A stretch of 64,000 bases of DNA from Nonomuraea thailandensis. Lineage in GTDB: Bacteria; Actinomycetota; Actinomycetes; Streptosporangiales; Streptosporangiaceae. Under the pieces are notes generated by a model, which had not been told where the DNA came from, searched no databases, and worked only from the letters and a program-made list of their open reading frames with translations. Of this stretch, positions 36,550 to 43,716 are shown piece by piece (within the stretch, counting starts at the first letter, position 1; each line of letters begins with the position of its first letter). The stretch lies in the NCBI RefSeq assembly GCF_024172165.1, contig NZ_JAMZEB010000002.1, forward strand, positions 124,001 through 188,000. The letters run 5' to 3'. The position numbers and the translations under genes are program-made.

Positions 36550-37152
36550 TCAGGCGGGCAGGTCGGTCGCCCGGGCGGCGACCAAGCCGAACAGGTCGCC
36601 GATCGTGGTCAGGGCCGCGGCGTGCAGGGCGTCCGCAGGGATCGGTGTGCCGTCCGGACCGGCCAGCGGCCGCGTCGCGCACGCTTCCGCCACCACCGTC
36701 GGGCGGTAGCCGAGATTGAACGCCCCCTGAGCGGTGAACTGGACGCACATGTGAGTCATGAAGCCCGCCAGCACCAGGTCAGGCCCGGCGTCCAGACGGC
36801 GCAGCGTCGCCGGCAGATCCGTCTCGTGGAAGGAGTTCGGGAACCCCTTCACCACAACCGGCTCACCGTCCCGAGGCGCGACGCGCGAATCGATCTGGCC
36901 GATCTCGGCGCGAATGTCGTACGGGGTCCCCTCGCCACCGTCGTTGACGACGTGCACCACCGGCGTCCCGGCGCTACGGGCGCGGTCGAGAAGGCGAGCG
37001 GCGGCGTCCAGAGCGCGGTCGGCATCGGGAAGGGCCATGACGCCGGTGCGGTAGGTGTTCTGGAAGTCGATCAGGACCAGGGTGCTGGCGGACAACGACG
37101 GCAGAGCCCCGTCCAGGCCGATCACTTCGCGCAGAGTGGTCGAAACGGTCAT
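36550..37152 (-). CDS. Isochorismatase-family cysteine hydrolase
   Basis: ATG 37152 (MTVSTTLREVIGLDG) has AAGGAG at ideal spacing; the open frame continues upstream without coding character. The 200-residue protein has the Asp-Lys-Cys triad of the family: LVLIDFQNTYRTG, VVVKGFPNSFHET and GFMTHMCVQFTAQGAFNLGY. Members hydrolyse isochorismate, nicotinamide, carbamoyl-type amides or similar. The upstream same-strand gene (37683) is a GlxA-type AraC regulator, a common pairing for such hydrolases, so it is probably controlled by that regulator. Confidence 0.87.
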   Translation of the reverse strand: MTVSTTLREVIGLDGALPSLSASTLVLIDFQNTYRTGVMALPDADRALDAAARLLDRARSAGTPVVHVVNDGGEGTPYDIRAEIGQIDSRVAPRDGEPVVVKGFPNSFHETDLPATLRRLDAGPDLVLAGFMTHMCVQFTAQGAFNLGYRPTVVAEACATRPLAGPDGTPIPADALHAAALTTIGDLFGLVAARATDLPA

Positions 37153-37375
37153 CTCATTCTCCTTGGAGTAGTACGAAACAGGACATGGTGAATCACCGGC
37201 CGTGGTCAGACGTGGATCCGTCAACGGCCGTAGTAAGGGGCCAGCCTCGCCGGGCGCAGACGGCGCGACCACACACGCCCGCCGTGCCCGATCGGGAAGG
37301 GGCGCTGCGACCGCGGCCCGCCTGCGTCGATCGAGCGGAGGCGCAGCGAGCGCGCCTCCGTCTTGCCCGATCAGA

Positions 37376-37555
37376 CGGACGCCGCGCGAACGTGCCCCCG
37401 CATCTGTTGCACAGGAGCGTCGCGGGGCCCCGCCGCCTGCGCCGGTCGGGCGGACGCCGTGCGAACGTGCCCCCGCACCTGTCGCTCAGAAGCGTCGTGC
37501 CGGGCCCCGCCGCCTGCGCGCCTCGGGCGGACGCCTTGCGAGCGCGCCCCCGCCT
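37376..37555. repeat. Degenerate 75-77-bp tandem repeat in the gap 37153-37682
   Basis: Units begin at 37376, 37451 and 37528 (partial), each starting CGGACGCC and sharing GCGAACGTGCCCCCGCA and GGCCCCGCCGCCTGCG. The 530-bp gap lies between the GlxA regulator and the hydrolase, where a promoter or operator would be expected. Frames across it on either strand are low-complexity (GRTPCERAPAPVAQ-like or RCGGTFARRP-like) and lack ribosome sites, so I do not call a gene. Confidence 0.75.
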
Positions 37556-37682
37556 GGACCTGGCGCAGGCTGCGGAGGCCCTCCGCCTGGGCTGGTCAGG
37601 TGGAGGCGGTTCGGCCGCGCCCCACCAAACCCCTGCCAGGACCGGAAGAGGACCCCGTTGAGGCCGAGGGGCGGTGGGCAGG

Positions 37683-38657
37683 TCAGGCGGCCGTGCGGAA
37701 CCGTCGCCGATAGGAGACAGGGGTGGTGCCGAGGCGCCGCCGGAACGCCCGATGCAACGTCTCAGCCGACCCCAGCCCACACGCCGCCGCGACCCGATCG
37801 AGCGGCTCATCTGTCCCCTCCAGCAACCGCCGCGCCTCCTCCACCCGGGCCGACTCGACAAAGGCGGCCGGAGTGGCCCCGGTCTCCTTGCGAAAGACCC
37901 GGGCGAAGTGCCGCTCGCTCAGGCACACGCGCTCGGCGAGCGCCGCCGCCGACAGGTCGGCGCAGAGGTTCGCGGTGATCCACACCCGCAGCTCGTCGAT
38001 GTCGCGGCGCTCGGTAGGCGCCTGCCACAGCGGAACGCTGAACTGGCTCTGCCCGCCCTGCCGCTTGAGGTACATCACGAGTTGCCGAGCGACCGCCAGA
38101 GCGATCCGCTCGCCATGGTCCTCCGCGACCAGGGCGAGCGCCAGATCCATGCAGGAGCTGATGCCCGCGCCCGTCCACACCTTCCCGGATCGGATGTAGA
38201 TCGGGTCGGGATCGACGGTGACATCGGGGTGGTCGGTGGCCAGCCGGTCGGCGGTGGCCCAGTGAGTGGTGGCCGTCCGTCCAGCCAGCAGGCCCGCGGC
38301 GGCCAGCAGGTGCGCCCCGACGCATACGGAGGCGACCCGGTGGGCGTGCGGGGCGGTGTCGGCGATCCAGCCGACCAGCTCCGGATCGATCACCGGTGCA
38401 CCGTCACGGTCCACCGCGCCGGGCACCACCAGTGTGTCGACCCGATCGCCGACCTGGTCGAAGGTCAGGTCGGTGGCGAGCCGTACCCCGGCGCTGGTGC
38501 GCACCTGGCCGCCGTCCGGCCCGGCCAGCAGCACCTCGTACGGCGTGCGGCCGGTCATCTCCCGGTTCGCGACCGCGAAGACTTCCGCGGGACCGGTGAC
38601 ATCGAGGAGGTCAACGTCGGGGAACACAGCGACAACGACACGGTGCGAAGCGGGCAT
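37683..38657 (-). CDS. GlxA-family transcriptional regulator (DJ-1/PfpI plus AraC HTH)
   Basis: A 324-residue protein with an N-terminal DJ-1/PfpI-like domain (VVVAVFPDVDLLDVTGPAEVFAVAN at the start, SVCVGAHLLAAAGLLAGR at the nucleophile-elbow position, here VCVGAH) and a C-terminal AraC helix-turn-helix pair (LSAAALAERVCLSERHFARVFRKETGATPAAFVE and LDRVAAACGLGSAETLHRAFRRRLGTTPVSYRRRF). Proteins of this type sense small metabolites and activate neighbouring hydrolase or oxidoreductase genes. The downstream isochorismatase-family gene is the most likely target. Confidence 0.9.
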   Translation of the reverse strand: MPASHRVVVAVFPDVDLLDVTGPAEVFAVANREMTGRTPYEVLLAGPDGGQVRTSAGVRLATDLTFDQVGDRVDTLVVPGAVDRDGAPVIDPELVGWIADTAPHAHRVASVCVGAHLLAAAGLLAGRTATTHWATADRLATDHPDVTVDPDPIYIRSGKVWTGAGISSCMDLALALVAEDHGERIALAVARQLVMYLKRQGGQSQFSVPLWQAPTERRDIDELRVWITANLCADLSAAALAERVCLSERHFARVFRKETGATPAAFVESARVEEARRLLEGTDEPLDRVAAACGLGSAETLHRAFRRRLGTTPVSYRRRFRTAA

Positions 38658-38992
38658 GCACCTATTGTCACCAGAATGCCTTCATGACCGCTATGACGCG
38701 GTTCTGTCACATCCGGACACCGCTCGCGAAGCCACGACCAAGTCGGACGCACCCCGGCAGGGGCGGGAGAACGCTCCAAGAGCATCAGGACCAGGAACGT
38801 TCCAAATCTCTGCCGATCCCAGGGCTGCGCAACATCACTCACTGTGCAACGAGGCACGGATCCCCGGCGCGGTAGGGCGGCACCGGGACCACGCGACATT
38901 CGGTGCCCTATGGACCCCGTGGCGACGTACCCATGGGTCATGTTTCGGCGCGCGCTGGTTCGCGGCGCGCGGTCGGACGCGCGCCCGGGCCC

Positions 38993-39360
38993 TGACCGGT
39001 CTCGGCTCCAGACGGTGACTCGTCTCCGCCAGGGCTGTGACCCGCCTGCGCTGGAGACGGAGCCCTGCCTTGGCTTCCGGTCGCGACCAGCCTCGGCCGA
39101 GACAGCGATCATCTCCTCCGCAGGCTGTGGCCCACCTTGGAACGGGAGCGAGACCTGCCTTCACTGCAGGCCCTGACCCACCTTGACCCGAGAGGGGACC
39201 TGTCTCATGACCGCCTTGGCCCGAGAGGGGACCTGTCTCATGACCACCTCGGCCCGAGAGAGGCCTGCCTGGTGACCCGCCTCGGCTGGAGACGGAGGCT
39301 GCCTTGGCCACAGGCGGTTGCCCGCCTGTCTCGTCGGCCGGAGACGGTGACCCGCTCCTG
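38993..39360. repeat. Degenerate tandem repeat array downstream of lexA
   Basis: About ten units with the core TGACCCRCCTYGGCYSGAGA fill 38993-39360. The clearest three begin at 39174, 39208 and 39241 (32-34 bp each) and share CCCGAGAGGGGACCTGTCTCA or close variants. The array ends next to the lexA stop (39361-39363). The rest of the gap back to 38658 has no supported gene; it contains the promoter side of the GlxA gene. On the minus strand the clear units would read GGHETGPLSGQ repeats, but there is no start signal. Confidence 0.8.
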
Positions 39361-40068
39361 CTAGAGGCGGCGCAGGACCGCTACGACCTTGCCCAGGACG
39401 CTGGCCTCGTCACCGGGGATGGGCTCGTAGTTGGCGTTGTGGGGGACCAGCCACACATGGCCGTCCTTGCGCTTGAAGGTCTTGACCGTGGCTTCGCCCT
39501 CGATCATCGCGGCCACGATGTCGCCGCTCTCTGCCACGGGCTGCTGGCGTACGACCACCCAGTCACCGTCGGCGATGGCGGCCTCGATCATCGAGTCGCC
39601 GGCGACCTGCAGGAGGAACAGCGTGCCCTCACCGACAAGCTGCTTGGGCAGGGCGAAGACGTCTTCGACGCTCTCCTCGGCGAGGATCGGCCCACCGGCG
39701 GCGATGCGGCCCACGAGAGGGACGTAGGCGGCCGTCGGCCGGTTGATCGTGGGCTCCTCGTCGGTGGCGTCGGGGTCGACCCAGAGCACGGGCTCGCCCG
39801 GGAGGCGGACCTCCAGCGCGCGCGGCCGGTGCGGGTCGCGGCGCAGGTAACCCTTGCGCTGTAGTGCGGTGAGCTGGTGCGACACGCTGGACGTGCTGGT
39901 CAGCTGCACCGCCTCGCCGATCTCGCGCATGGACGGTGGATATCCGCGCTGCTGCACCGAGTCGCGGATCACTTCGAGGATCTTGCGCTGCCTGGGCGTC
40001 AGGCCCAGGGAGTCTCGCCGGCGCACCGCGAGGTCGCTGACCCCGTTTGCGTCATCCCGCTCGGTCAT
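39361..40068 (-). CDS. lexA: LexA SOS repressor
   Basis: ATG 40068 with AGGAGGAAGAGC upstream gives 235 residues. The N-terminal winged helix (about 20-85) has [44 protein letters not shown]. The C-terminal S24 peptidase domain has the self-cleavage site Ala124-Gly125 in GRIAAGGP, Ser159 in AGDSM and Lys196 in TVKTFKR, so all autoproteolysis residues are present. It represses DNA-damage genes until RecA filaments trigger cleavage. Three SOS-box-like sites lie between it and the divergent LysM gene, so it should be self-regulated. Confidence 0.95.
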   Translation of the reverse strand: MTERDDANGVSDLAVRRRDSLGLTPRQRKILEVIRDSVQQRGYPPSMREIGEAVQLTSTSSVSHQLTALQRKGYLRRDPHRPRALEVRLPGEPVLWVDPDATDEEPTINRPTAAYVPLVGRIAAGGPILAEESVEDVFALPKQLVGEGTLFLLQVAGDSMIEAAIADGDWVVVRQQPVAESGDIVAAMIEGEATVKTFKRKDGHVWLVPHNANYEPIPGDEASVLGKVVAVLRRL

Positions 40069-40167
40069 GCTCTTCCTCCTCGCCTGGCGGCCCGCCTCAC
40101 CGGCGAACCTCCCGGTCCGTGGTCCTGATGTCGCACACAGCGACCGTATCGCTGTTGAAGATCATCT

Positions 40168-40252
40168 TCAAACAATTGTTCGAGTCTTCCTCGAAATTGT
40201 CGCCAGCGTGGTGTACAACATCGTACGGGAGTTCGATCGACATCGTGTTCGA
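40168..40252. promoter_or_regulatory. Three SOS-box-like LexA sites in the lexA/LysM gene intergenic region
   Basis: Against the actinobacterial box TCGAACNNNNGTTCGA I read TCAAACAATTGTTCGA at 40168-40183 (one mismatch), TCGTACGGGAGTTCGA at 40221-40236 (one mismatch) and TCGACATCGTGTTCGA at 40237-40252 (two mismatches). The second and third touch end to end. All lie between the two start codons, 100-185 bp upstream of lexA and 50-140 bp upstream of the LysM gene. Confidence 0.8.
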
Positions 40253-40304
40253 TTTGCTGATCTTTATTTGGCCTTTCCTCAGGCCACACGGCAGGAGGTC
40301 ATCC

Positions 40305-41633
40305 ATGCGAACGCCCACAAATACGGACACGACCAGCGAAGACGTCAACCGGCTGACACTGATCGCCGATGCCACGCAGAGTAAGGATCGACGGGCCGAC
40401 AATACGCGGGCGGGGGCTGCGGTTCGCGGGAATTCCGGCAAGAGCCTGGGGCCCCGTTCGGCTGGAGGGGGAAGATCCCATTTGCGGCTCGTCCCGTCAC
40501 CGCGTTCGGGCGATGAGGGCTCGGATGCCACCGTTCCGCCGCCCCCGGGGAGGGGCGTCAGGCGGCAGGGGCGGGGCGACGGCGATGACACCGTGGCGGG
40601 TCGCAGGTCCGGCGACAAGGGCGGGGTGCGAGGGGCACGAAGCGGAGGGGGTAAGGGCACGAGGGGGCGAGAGAGGGCACGGCGGGCCGCTGCTTCGTCG
40701 GGCAACGGCGGCTCCATGGGGCGACGGGGCGATATCGACGCTCGGCAGCGCGGCGGGGGCTACGTTCGAGAGCGTGCCACCTCCACGGGGAAGGGCAGCC
40801 TCCGCGCGGTGGAGGAGAACGGTCGTGCGAGGGAGGGAATCGGTCGTACCAAGGGAAGCGGCCGTGCTCGGAAGGGCGCCGTCTCGGTTCGGGCTGGCTC
40901 CGTCACGGTTCGGGCCGGTGCCGGCTCTGTTCGGGCCGGTGCTGACTCCGCTCGCGGTGGTGGTGCCTCCGCTCGAAATGACGGCGTCTCCGAGCGGAGG
41001 CGGAGCGCCGCGGCTCGAAAGCTGGCGGTCTTCGGGCGGCGGGGCGTCTTCGGCCGGCGACGTGCCTCCGGGCGCTCACGGGTCTCCGACCGCTCAGAGG
41101 TCTCCGGCCGGTCGGCTGTTTCGGGCCCGTCGGCTGCCAGCGGGCAGCCAGTTGTCTCATGGCAGGCGGCTGGCTCTGGACGGTCAGGTGTGTCCGCTCA
41201 GTCAGGCGTCTCCAGGCAGTCGGATGTCTCCAGGCGGTCGGGCGTCTTCGGGCGGCGGGACGCTTCTGCGCAGGCGGCCGCTTCTGCAGGTCGGGGAGGT
41301 TCCGGGAGGGGCGCCGCTCCTGTGCGGCTGACCCGGCGGGGGCGGGTCGTGCTGGTGGTGGTTGTGGCGTTGCTGTCGTTGGGCGGGTTCTGGCTCGGTA
41401 CGCGGGCGGCGGGGCACGCGGAGGTGCGGGTAGTGATGGCCGGCCATGCCGGGCTGCCGTGGGTCGAGGTGCACAAGGGGGACACATTGTGGGAGATCGC
41501 CGACGCGCTCTCCGAGGGGGATGACCCGGGGGCTCTGGTGGAGGACATCAAGCGGTTGAACGGCCTGTCCGACTCGCTCATCCGGCCGGGCACCCGGATC
41601 TACGTCCCGAAGGACACCGCCGCCTTACGCTGA
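40305..41633 (+). CDS. SOS-linked LysM membrane protein (Rv2719c/ChiZ position) with long basic repeat region
   Basis: ATG 40305 is chosen for GGAGG at 40294-40298; 442 residues. Only the C-terminus is conventional: one transmembrane helix (about 348-365, VVLVVVVALLSLGGFWLG) and a LysM domain (about 387-435, VEVHKGDTLWEIADALS ... RPGTRIYVP). Residues 30-345 are a disordered, strongly basic Arg/Ser/Gly-rich cytoplasmic region with hexapeptide repeats of the form S-x-R/Q-S-x-V around 255-315. Mycobacterial Rv2719c, at the same lexA-nrdR position, is a short LysM wall protein that halts division after DNA damage. The role here is inferred from position and SOS boxes. Confidence 0.8.
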   Translation: MRTPTNTDTTSEDVNRLTLIADATQSKDRRADNTRAGAAVRGNSGKSLGPRSAGGGRSHLRLVPSPRSGDEGSDATVPPPPGRGVRRQGRGDGDDTVAGRRSGDKGGVRGARSGGGKGTRGRERARRAAASSGNGGSMGRRGDIDARQRGGGYVRERATSTGKGSLRAVEENGRAREGIGRTKGSGRARKGAVSVRAGSVTVRAGAGSVRAGADSARGGGASARNDGVSERRRSAAARKLAVFGRRGVFGRRRASGRSRVSDRSEVSGRSAVSGPSAASGQPVVSWQAAGSGRSGVSAQSGVSRQSDVSRRSGVFGRRDASAQAAASAGRGGSGRGAAPVRLTRRGRVVLVVVVALLSLGGFWLGTRAAGHAEVRVVMAGHAGLPWVEVHKGDTLWEIADALSEGDDPGALVEDIKRLNGLSDSLIRPGTRIYVPKDTAALR

Positions 41634-42606
41634 CCATGCCGCCGGGGCTGGATCGAGCGGGGCTGAACTGGGCAGGCAGGGCAGGTCGGCCAGGCATGGC
41701 AGGGCAGGGCGGAGTCAGGCGAGCCGGGTAGTGCTTGCCTTGCCGGGCAGGTAGGGCAGGTCGGCCAGGCTGGAGCGACAAGCCAGGCAAGCAGGGCAGG
41801 GCTGGGTCGGGCAAGCTGGGCAAACCAAGCAGCGCTTCGCCAGGCGAACTAAGCCGGGCGGGGTCAGGTGAGCCGGGCCGTGCTGGGCTGGCCGGACAGG
41901 ATCCGCTGAGCCAGGCTGGCCGGACAGGATGCGTTGGGGCGGGCGGACTGGGCTGGCAAGGCGGGGCCGGTTGCGGCGGGTCAGGCCGGGTCAGTTCGGA
42001 TCGGGGCGGGTCAGTTCGGATCGGGCCAGATCGGGCCGCGACGTGTTGTGCGGTCGGGGTATCGCGGTCTGCCTCGCCTCGCCGTCGGCAAGGTCGCGAT
42101 GTGGCTCACCCGCTTGCGCGGCACACTCTGCCGGTTCCGGGCCGTCGTGGTCGGCTGCGCCGGTATGCCGCCTCGCGCTGGGGCGTTATGCCGCGCTGGT
42201 GTCGCGTCACGCCACTCCATGGTGGCGGGCCGCCCTGAGCTGTGCCGTGCCGGAGCGTTGCGGGGTGCCGCGCTGGCGTTGCTGTGCCCCGGGTGTTGTG
42301 TGGTGCCGCGCTGGCGTTGTGTGCGGTGTCGCGCTGTTCCTTGGCGGCGAAACTGCGCGCGCTGTGGCGGTGCTGTGGCCGGGCCTTGCCGGCGTACGCG
42401 CGGGGCTGGCTGCATGGGAGCCTGGCGACAGGTGCGTTGTGGGTGAGCTGTGCCGCTGGCCTGCTTGCTGTCCTGGCATGTCGCCGTCGCGTGGTCGTCT
42501 GCTGTCGCCATGATGAACGTCGCTGGCGGCAACGCTGCGGGCGTCCTGCCGGGCTCAACTGCGGCTCGCCGCCCAACCGAAGCTGAGTCGGTCTGCGATC
42601 GGCCGA
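41634..42606. other. G-rich low-complexity intergenic DNA
   Basis: The first 970 bp of the 1.6-kb gap between the LysM gene and nrdR. It is built from GGGCAGG, GGCCGGACAGGAT and GCGCTGGCGTTG words; GGGTCAGTTCGGATCGGG occurs twice near 41990-42025. Runs of GGG on the plus strand could form G-quadruplexes. Frames of 150-380 codons exist on both strands but have repetitive composition and no ribosome sites, so I call no gene. Confidence 0.6.
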
Positions 42607-42609
42607 GTG

Positions 42610-42776
42610 CCGAAGCCCGGCCGTGGCCCGCTGCGTACGGAAGCTCGGTCGCGGTGCGCCGCGAACCGAAGCTCGGCGTGGCCCGCTGCGTACCGAAGCT
42701 CGGTCGCGGTGCGTTGCGTGCCGAAGCTCGGCCGCGGCGCGCCGCGAACCGAAGGCTGACCGAGGTCCGCCGCGAG
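42610..42776. repeat. Six 28-bp tandem repeats upstream of nrdR
   Basis: Units start at 42610, 42638, 42666, 42693, 42721 and 42749, each 27-28 bp beginning CCGAAGCTCGG or a near variant. Alternating units share either GTGGCCCGCTGCGTA or GCGGTGCGCCGCGAA tails, hinting at an older 56-bp unit. From 42777 to 43112 I see no gene; the region should hold the nrdRJ promoter. Confidence 0.85.
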
Positions 42777-43112
42777 CCGCGCCCGGCCCTCGGCCCTCGG
42801 TCGGTGGCCCGGCAGTCGGCAGTCGGCAGTCGGCTGGCGACGGTACTGCCGGCAGTCGGCTGGCGAGAGCCGGAAGCGTCGCTCAGGGGGCGAGGGAAGG
42901 GATGGGCGAGGGCGGGGTGTGGCCTCGGGTACCTTTGTGAGGTTTGTTCACGACCGTGGCTGGAAGCAACCGATGTGACGCTCCGACCTGCGGGAAGATC
43001 GCAATCGCCGGACGACACGCCCGGGACGGATGATGATGGTGGGCTGATCAGCGACTTCAGCGGGAGGGCACCGCTCAACTTGCGTTCATGGTCGCGCGCT
43101 TCTACGGTTGGA

Positions 43113-43143
43113 CCACAACATCTAGTAGTTACACCGATGTAGT
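43113..43143 (+). promoter_or_regulatory. Candidate NrdR boxes before nrdR-nrdJ
   Basis: The core ATSTWGT of the Streptomyces-type NrdR box occurs twice: ATCTAGT at 43120-43126 within CCACAACATCTAGTAG (43113-43128), and ATGTAGT at 43137-43143. The cores are 17 bp apart. The first matches the 16-bp box well; the second matches only in its right half. Autoregulation of nrdRJ by NrdR is known in Streptomyces. Confidence 0.45.
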
Positions 43144-43260
43144 TCACCACACCTTGTGTTTCTGTGACCGCTCTATGGACAGCTGTGGAGTGTGCGCGAG
43201 CGTCCCGTCATGGCGGGTGAGGGCGCGTGTGGTGGCCACAGGTTTCTTGGAGGCGAAAGC

Positions 43261-43716
43261 GTGCATTGTCCGTTCTGTCGCCACCCTGACACCAGGGTCA
43301 TCGACAGCCGCTCCACGGATGACGGGGCGGCCATCAGGCGCCGCCGTACCTGTCCCGAGTGCGGGCGCAGGTTCACCACGCAGGAGACCGTACTGCTGAT
43401 GGTGAGCAAGCGCAGCGGAGTGACGGAGCCGTTCTCGCGGGACAAGGTCGTCGCGGGCGTGCGGCGGGCGTGCCAGGGCAGGCCGGTCAGCGAGGACTCG
43501 CTGGCACAGCTCGGGCAGCGGGTGGAGGAGGCCATCAGGGCGAAGGGCGCGGCCGAGATCCCCTCCAACGAGGTGGGCCTGGCCATCCTGGGCCCGCTGC
43601 GGGAGCTGGACGAGGTGGCCTACCTGCGGTTCGCATCGGTGTATCGCGGTTTCGAGAGCCTGGCGGACTTCGAGGCCGAGATCAAATCGTTGAAGGCGGA
43701 GAAGGGGGAGTCATGA
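43261..43716 (+). CDS. nrdR: NrdR, ATP-cone/zinc-ribbon repressor of ribonucleotide reductase genes
   Basis: GTG 43261 starts the canonical MHCPFC behind TTGGAGG, giving 151 residues. The N-terminal zinc ribbon is CPFC ... CPEC (residues 3-6 and 31-34) with [15 protein letters not shown], and the ATP-cone follows ([24 protein letters not shown] ... [16 protein letters not shown]). NrdR binds NrdR boxes when loaded with dATP/ATP and represses ribonucleotide reductase genes. Its stop overlaps the nrdJ start as ATGA, so they are translationally coupled. Candidate boxes lie about 120 bp upstream. Confidence 0.95.
   Translation: MHCPFCRHPDTRVIDSRSTDDGAAIRRRRTCPECGRRFTTQETVLLMVSKRSGVTEPFSRDKVVAGVRRACQGRPVSEDSLAQLGQRVEEAIRAKGAAEIPSNEVGLAILGPLRELDEVAYLRFASVYRGFESLADFEAEIKSLKAEKGES

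Noticed and set aside
38993..39360. CRISPR array next to lexA
   Set aside because: Units are degenerate and contiguous, with no unique spacers of constant length and no cas genes.
42011..43150. A 379-codon frame on the minus strand in the gap before nrdR
   Set aside because: It runs through six 28-bp tandem repeats and low-complexity DNA, has no ribosome site and no recognisable domain.
42900..43260. Cobalamin riboswitch upstream of nrdR-nrdJ
   Set aside because: GACCTGCGGGAA near 42990 looked suggestive, but the B12 box and the GCCACTG element are missing and the order is wrong.
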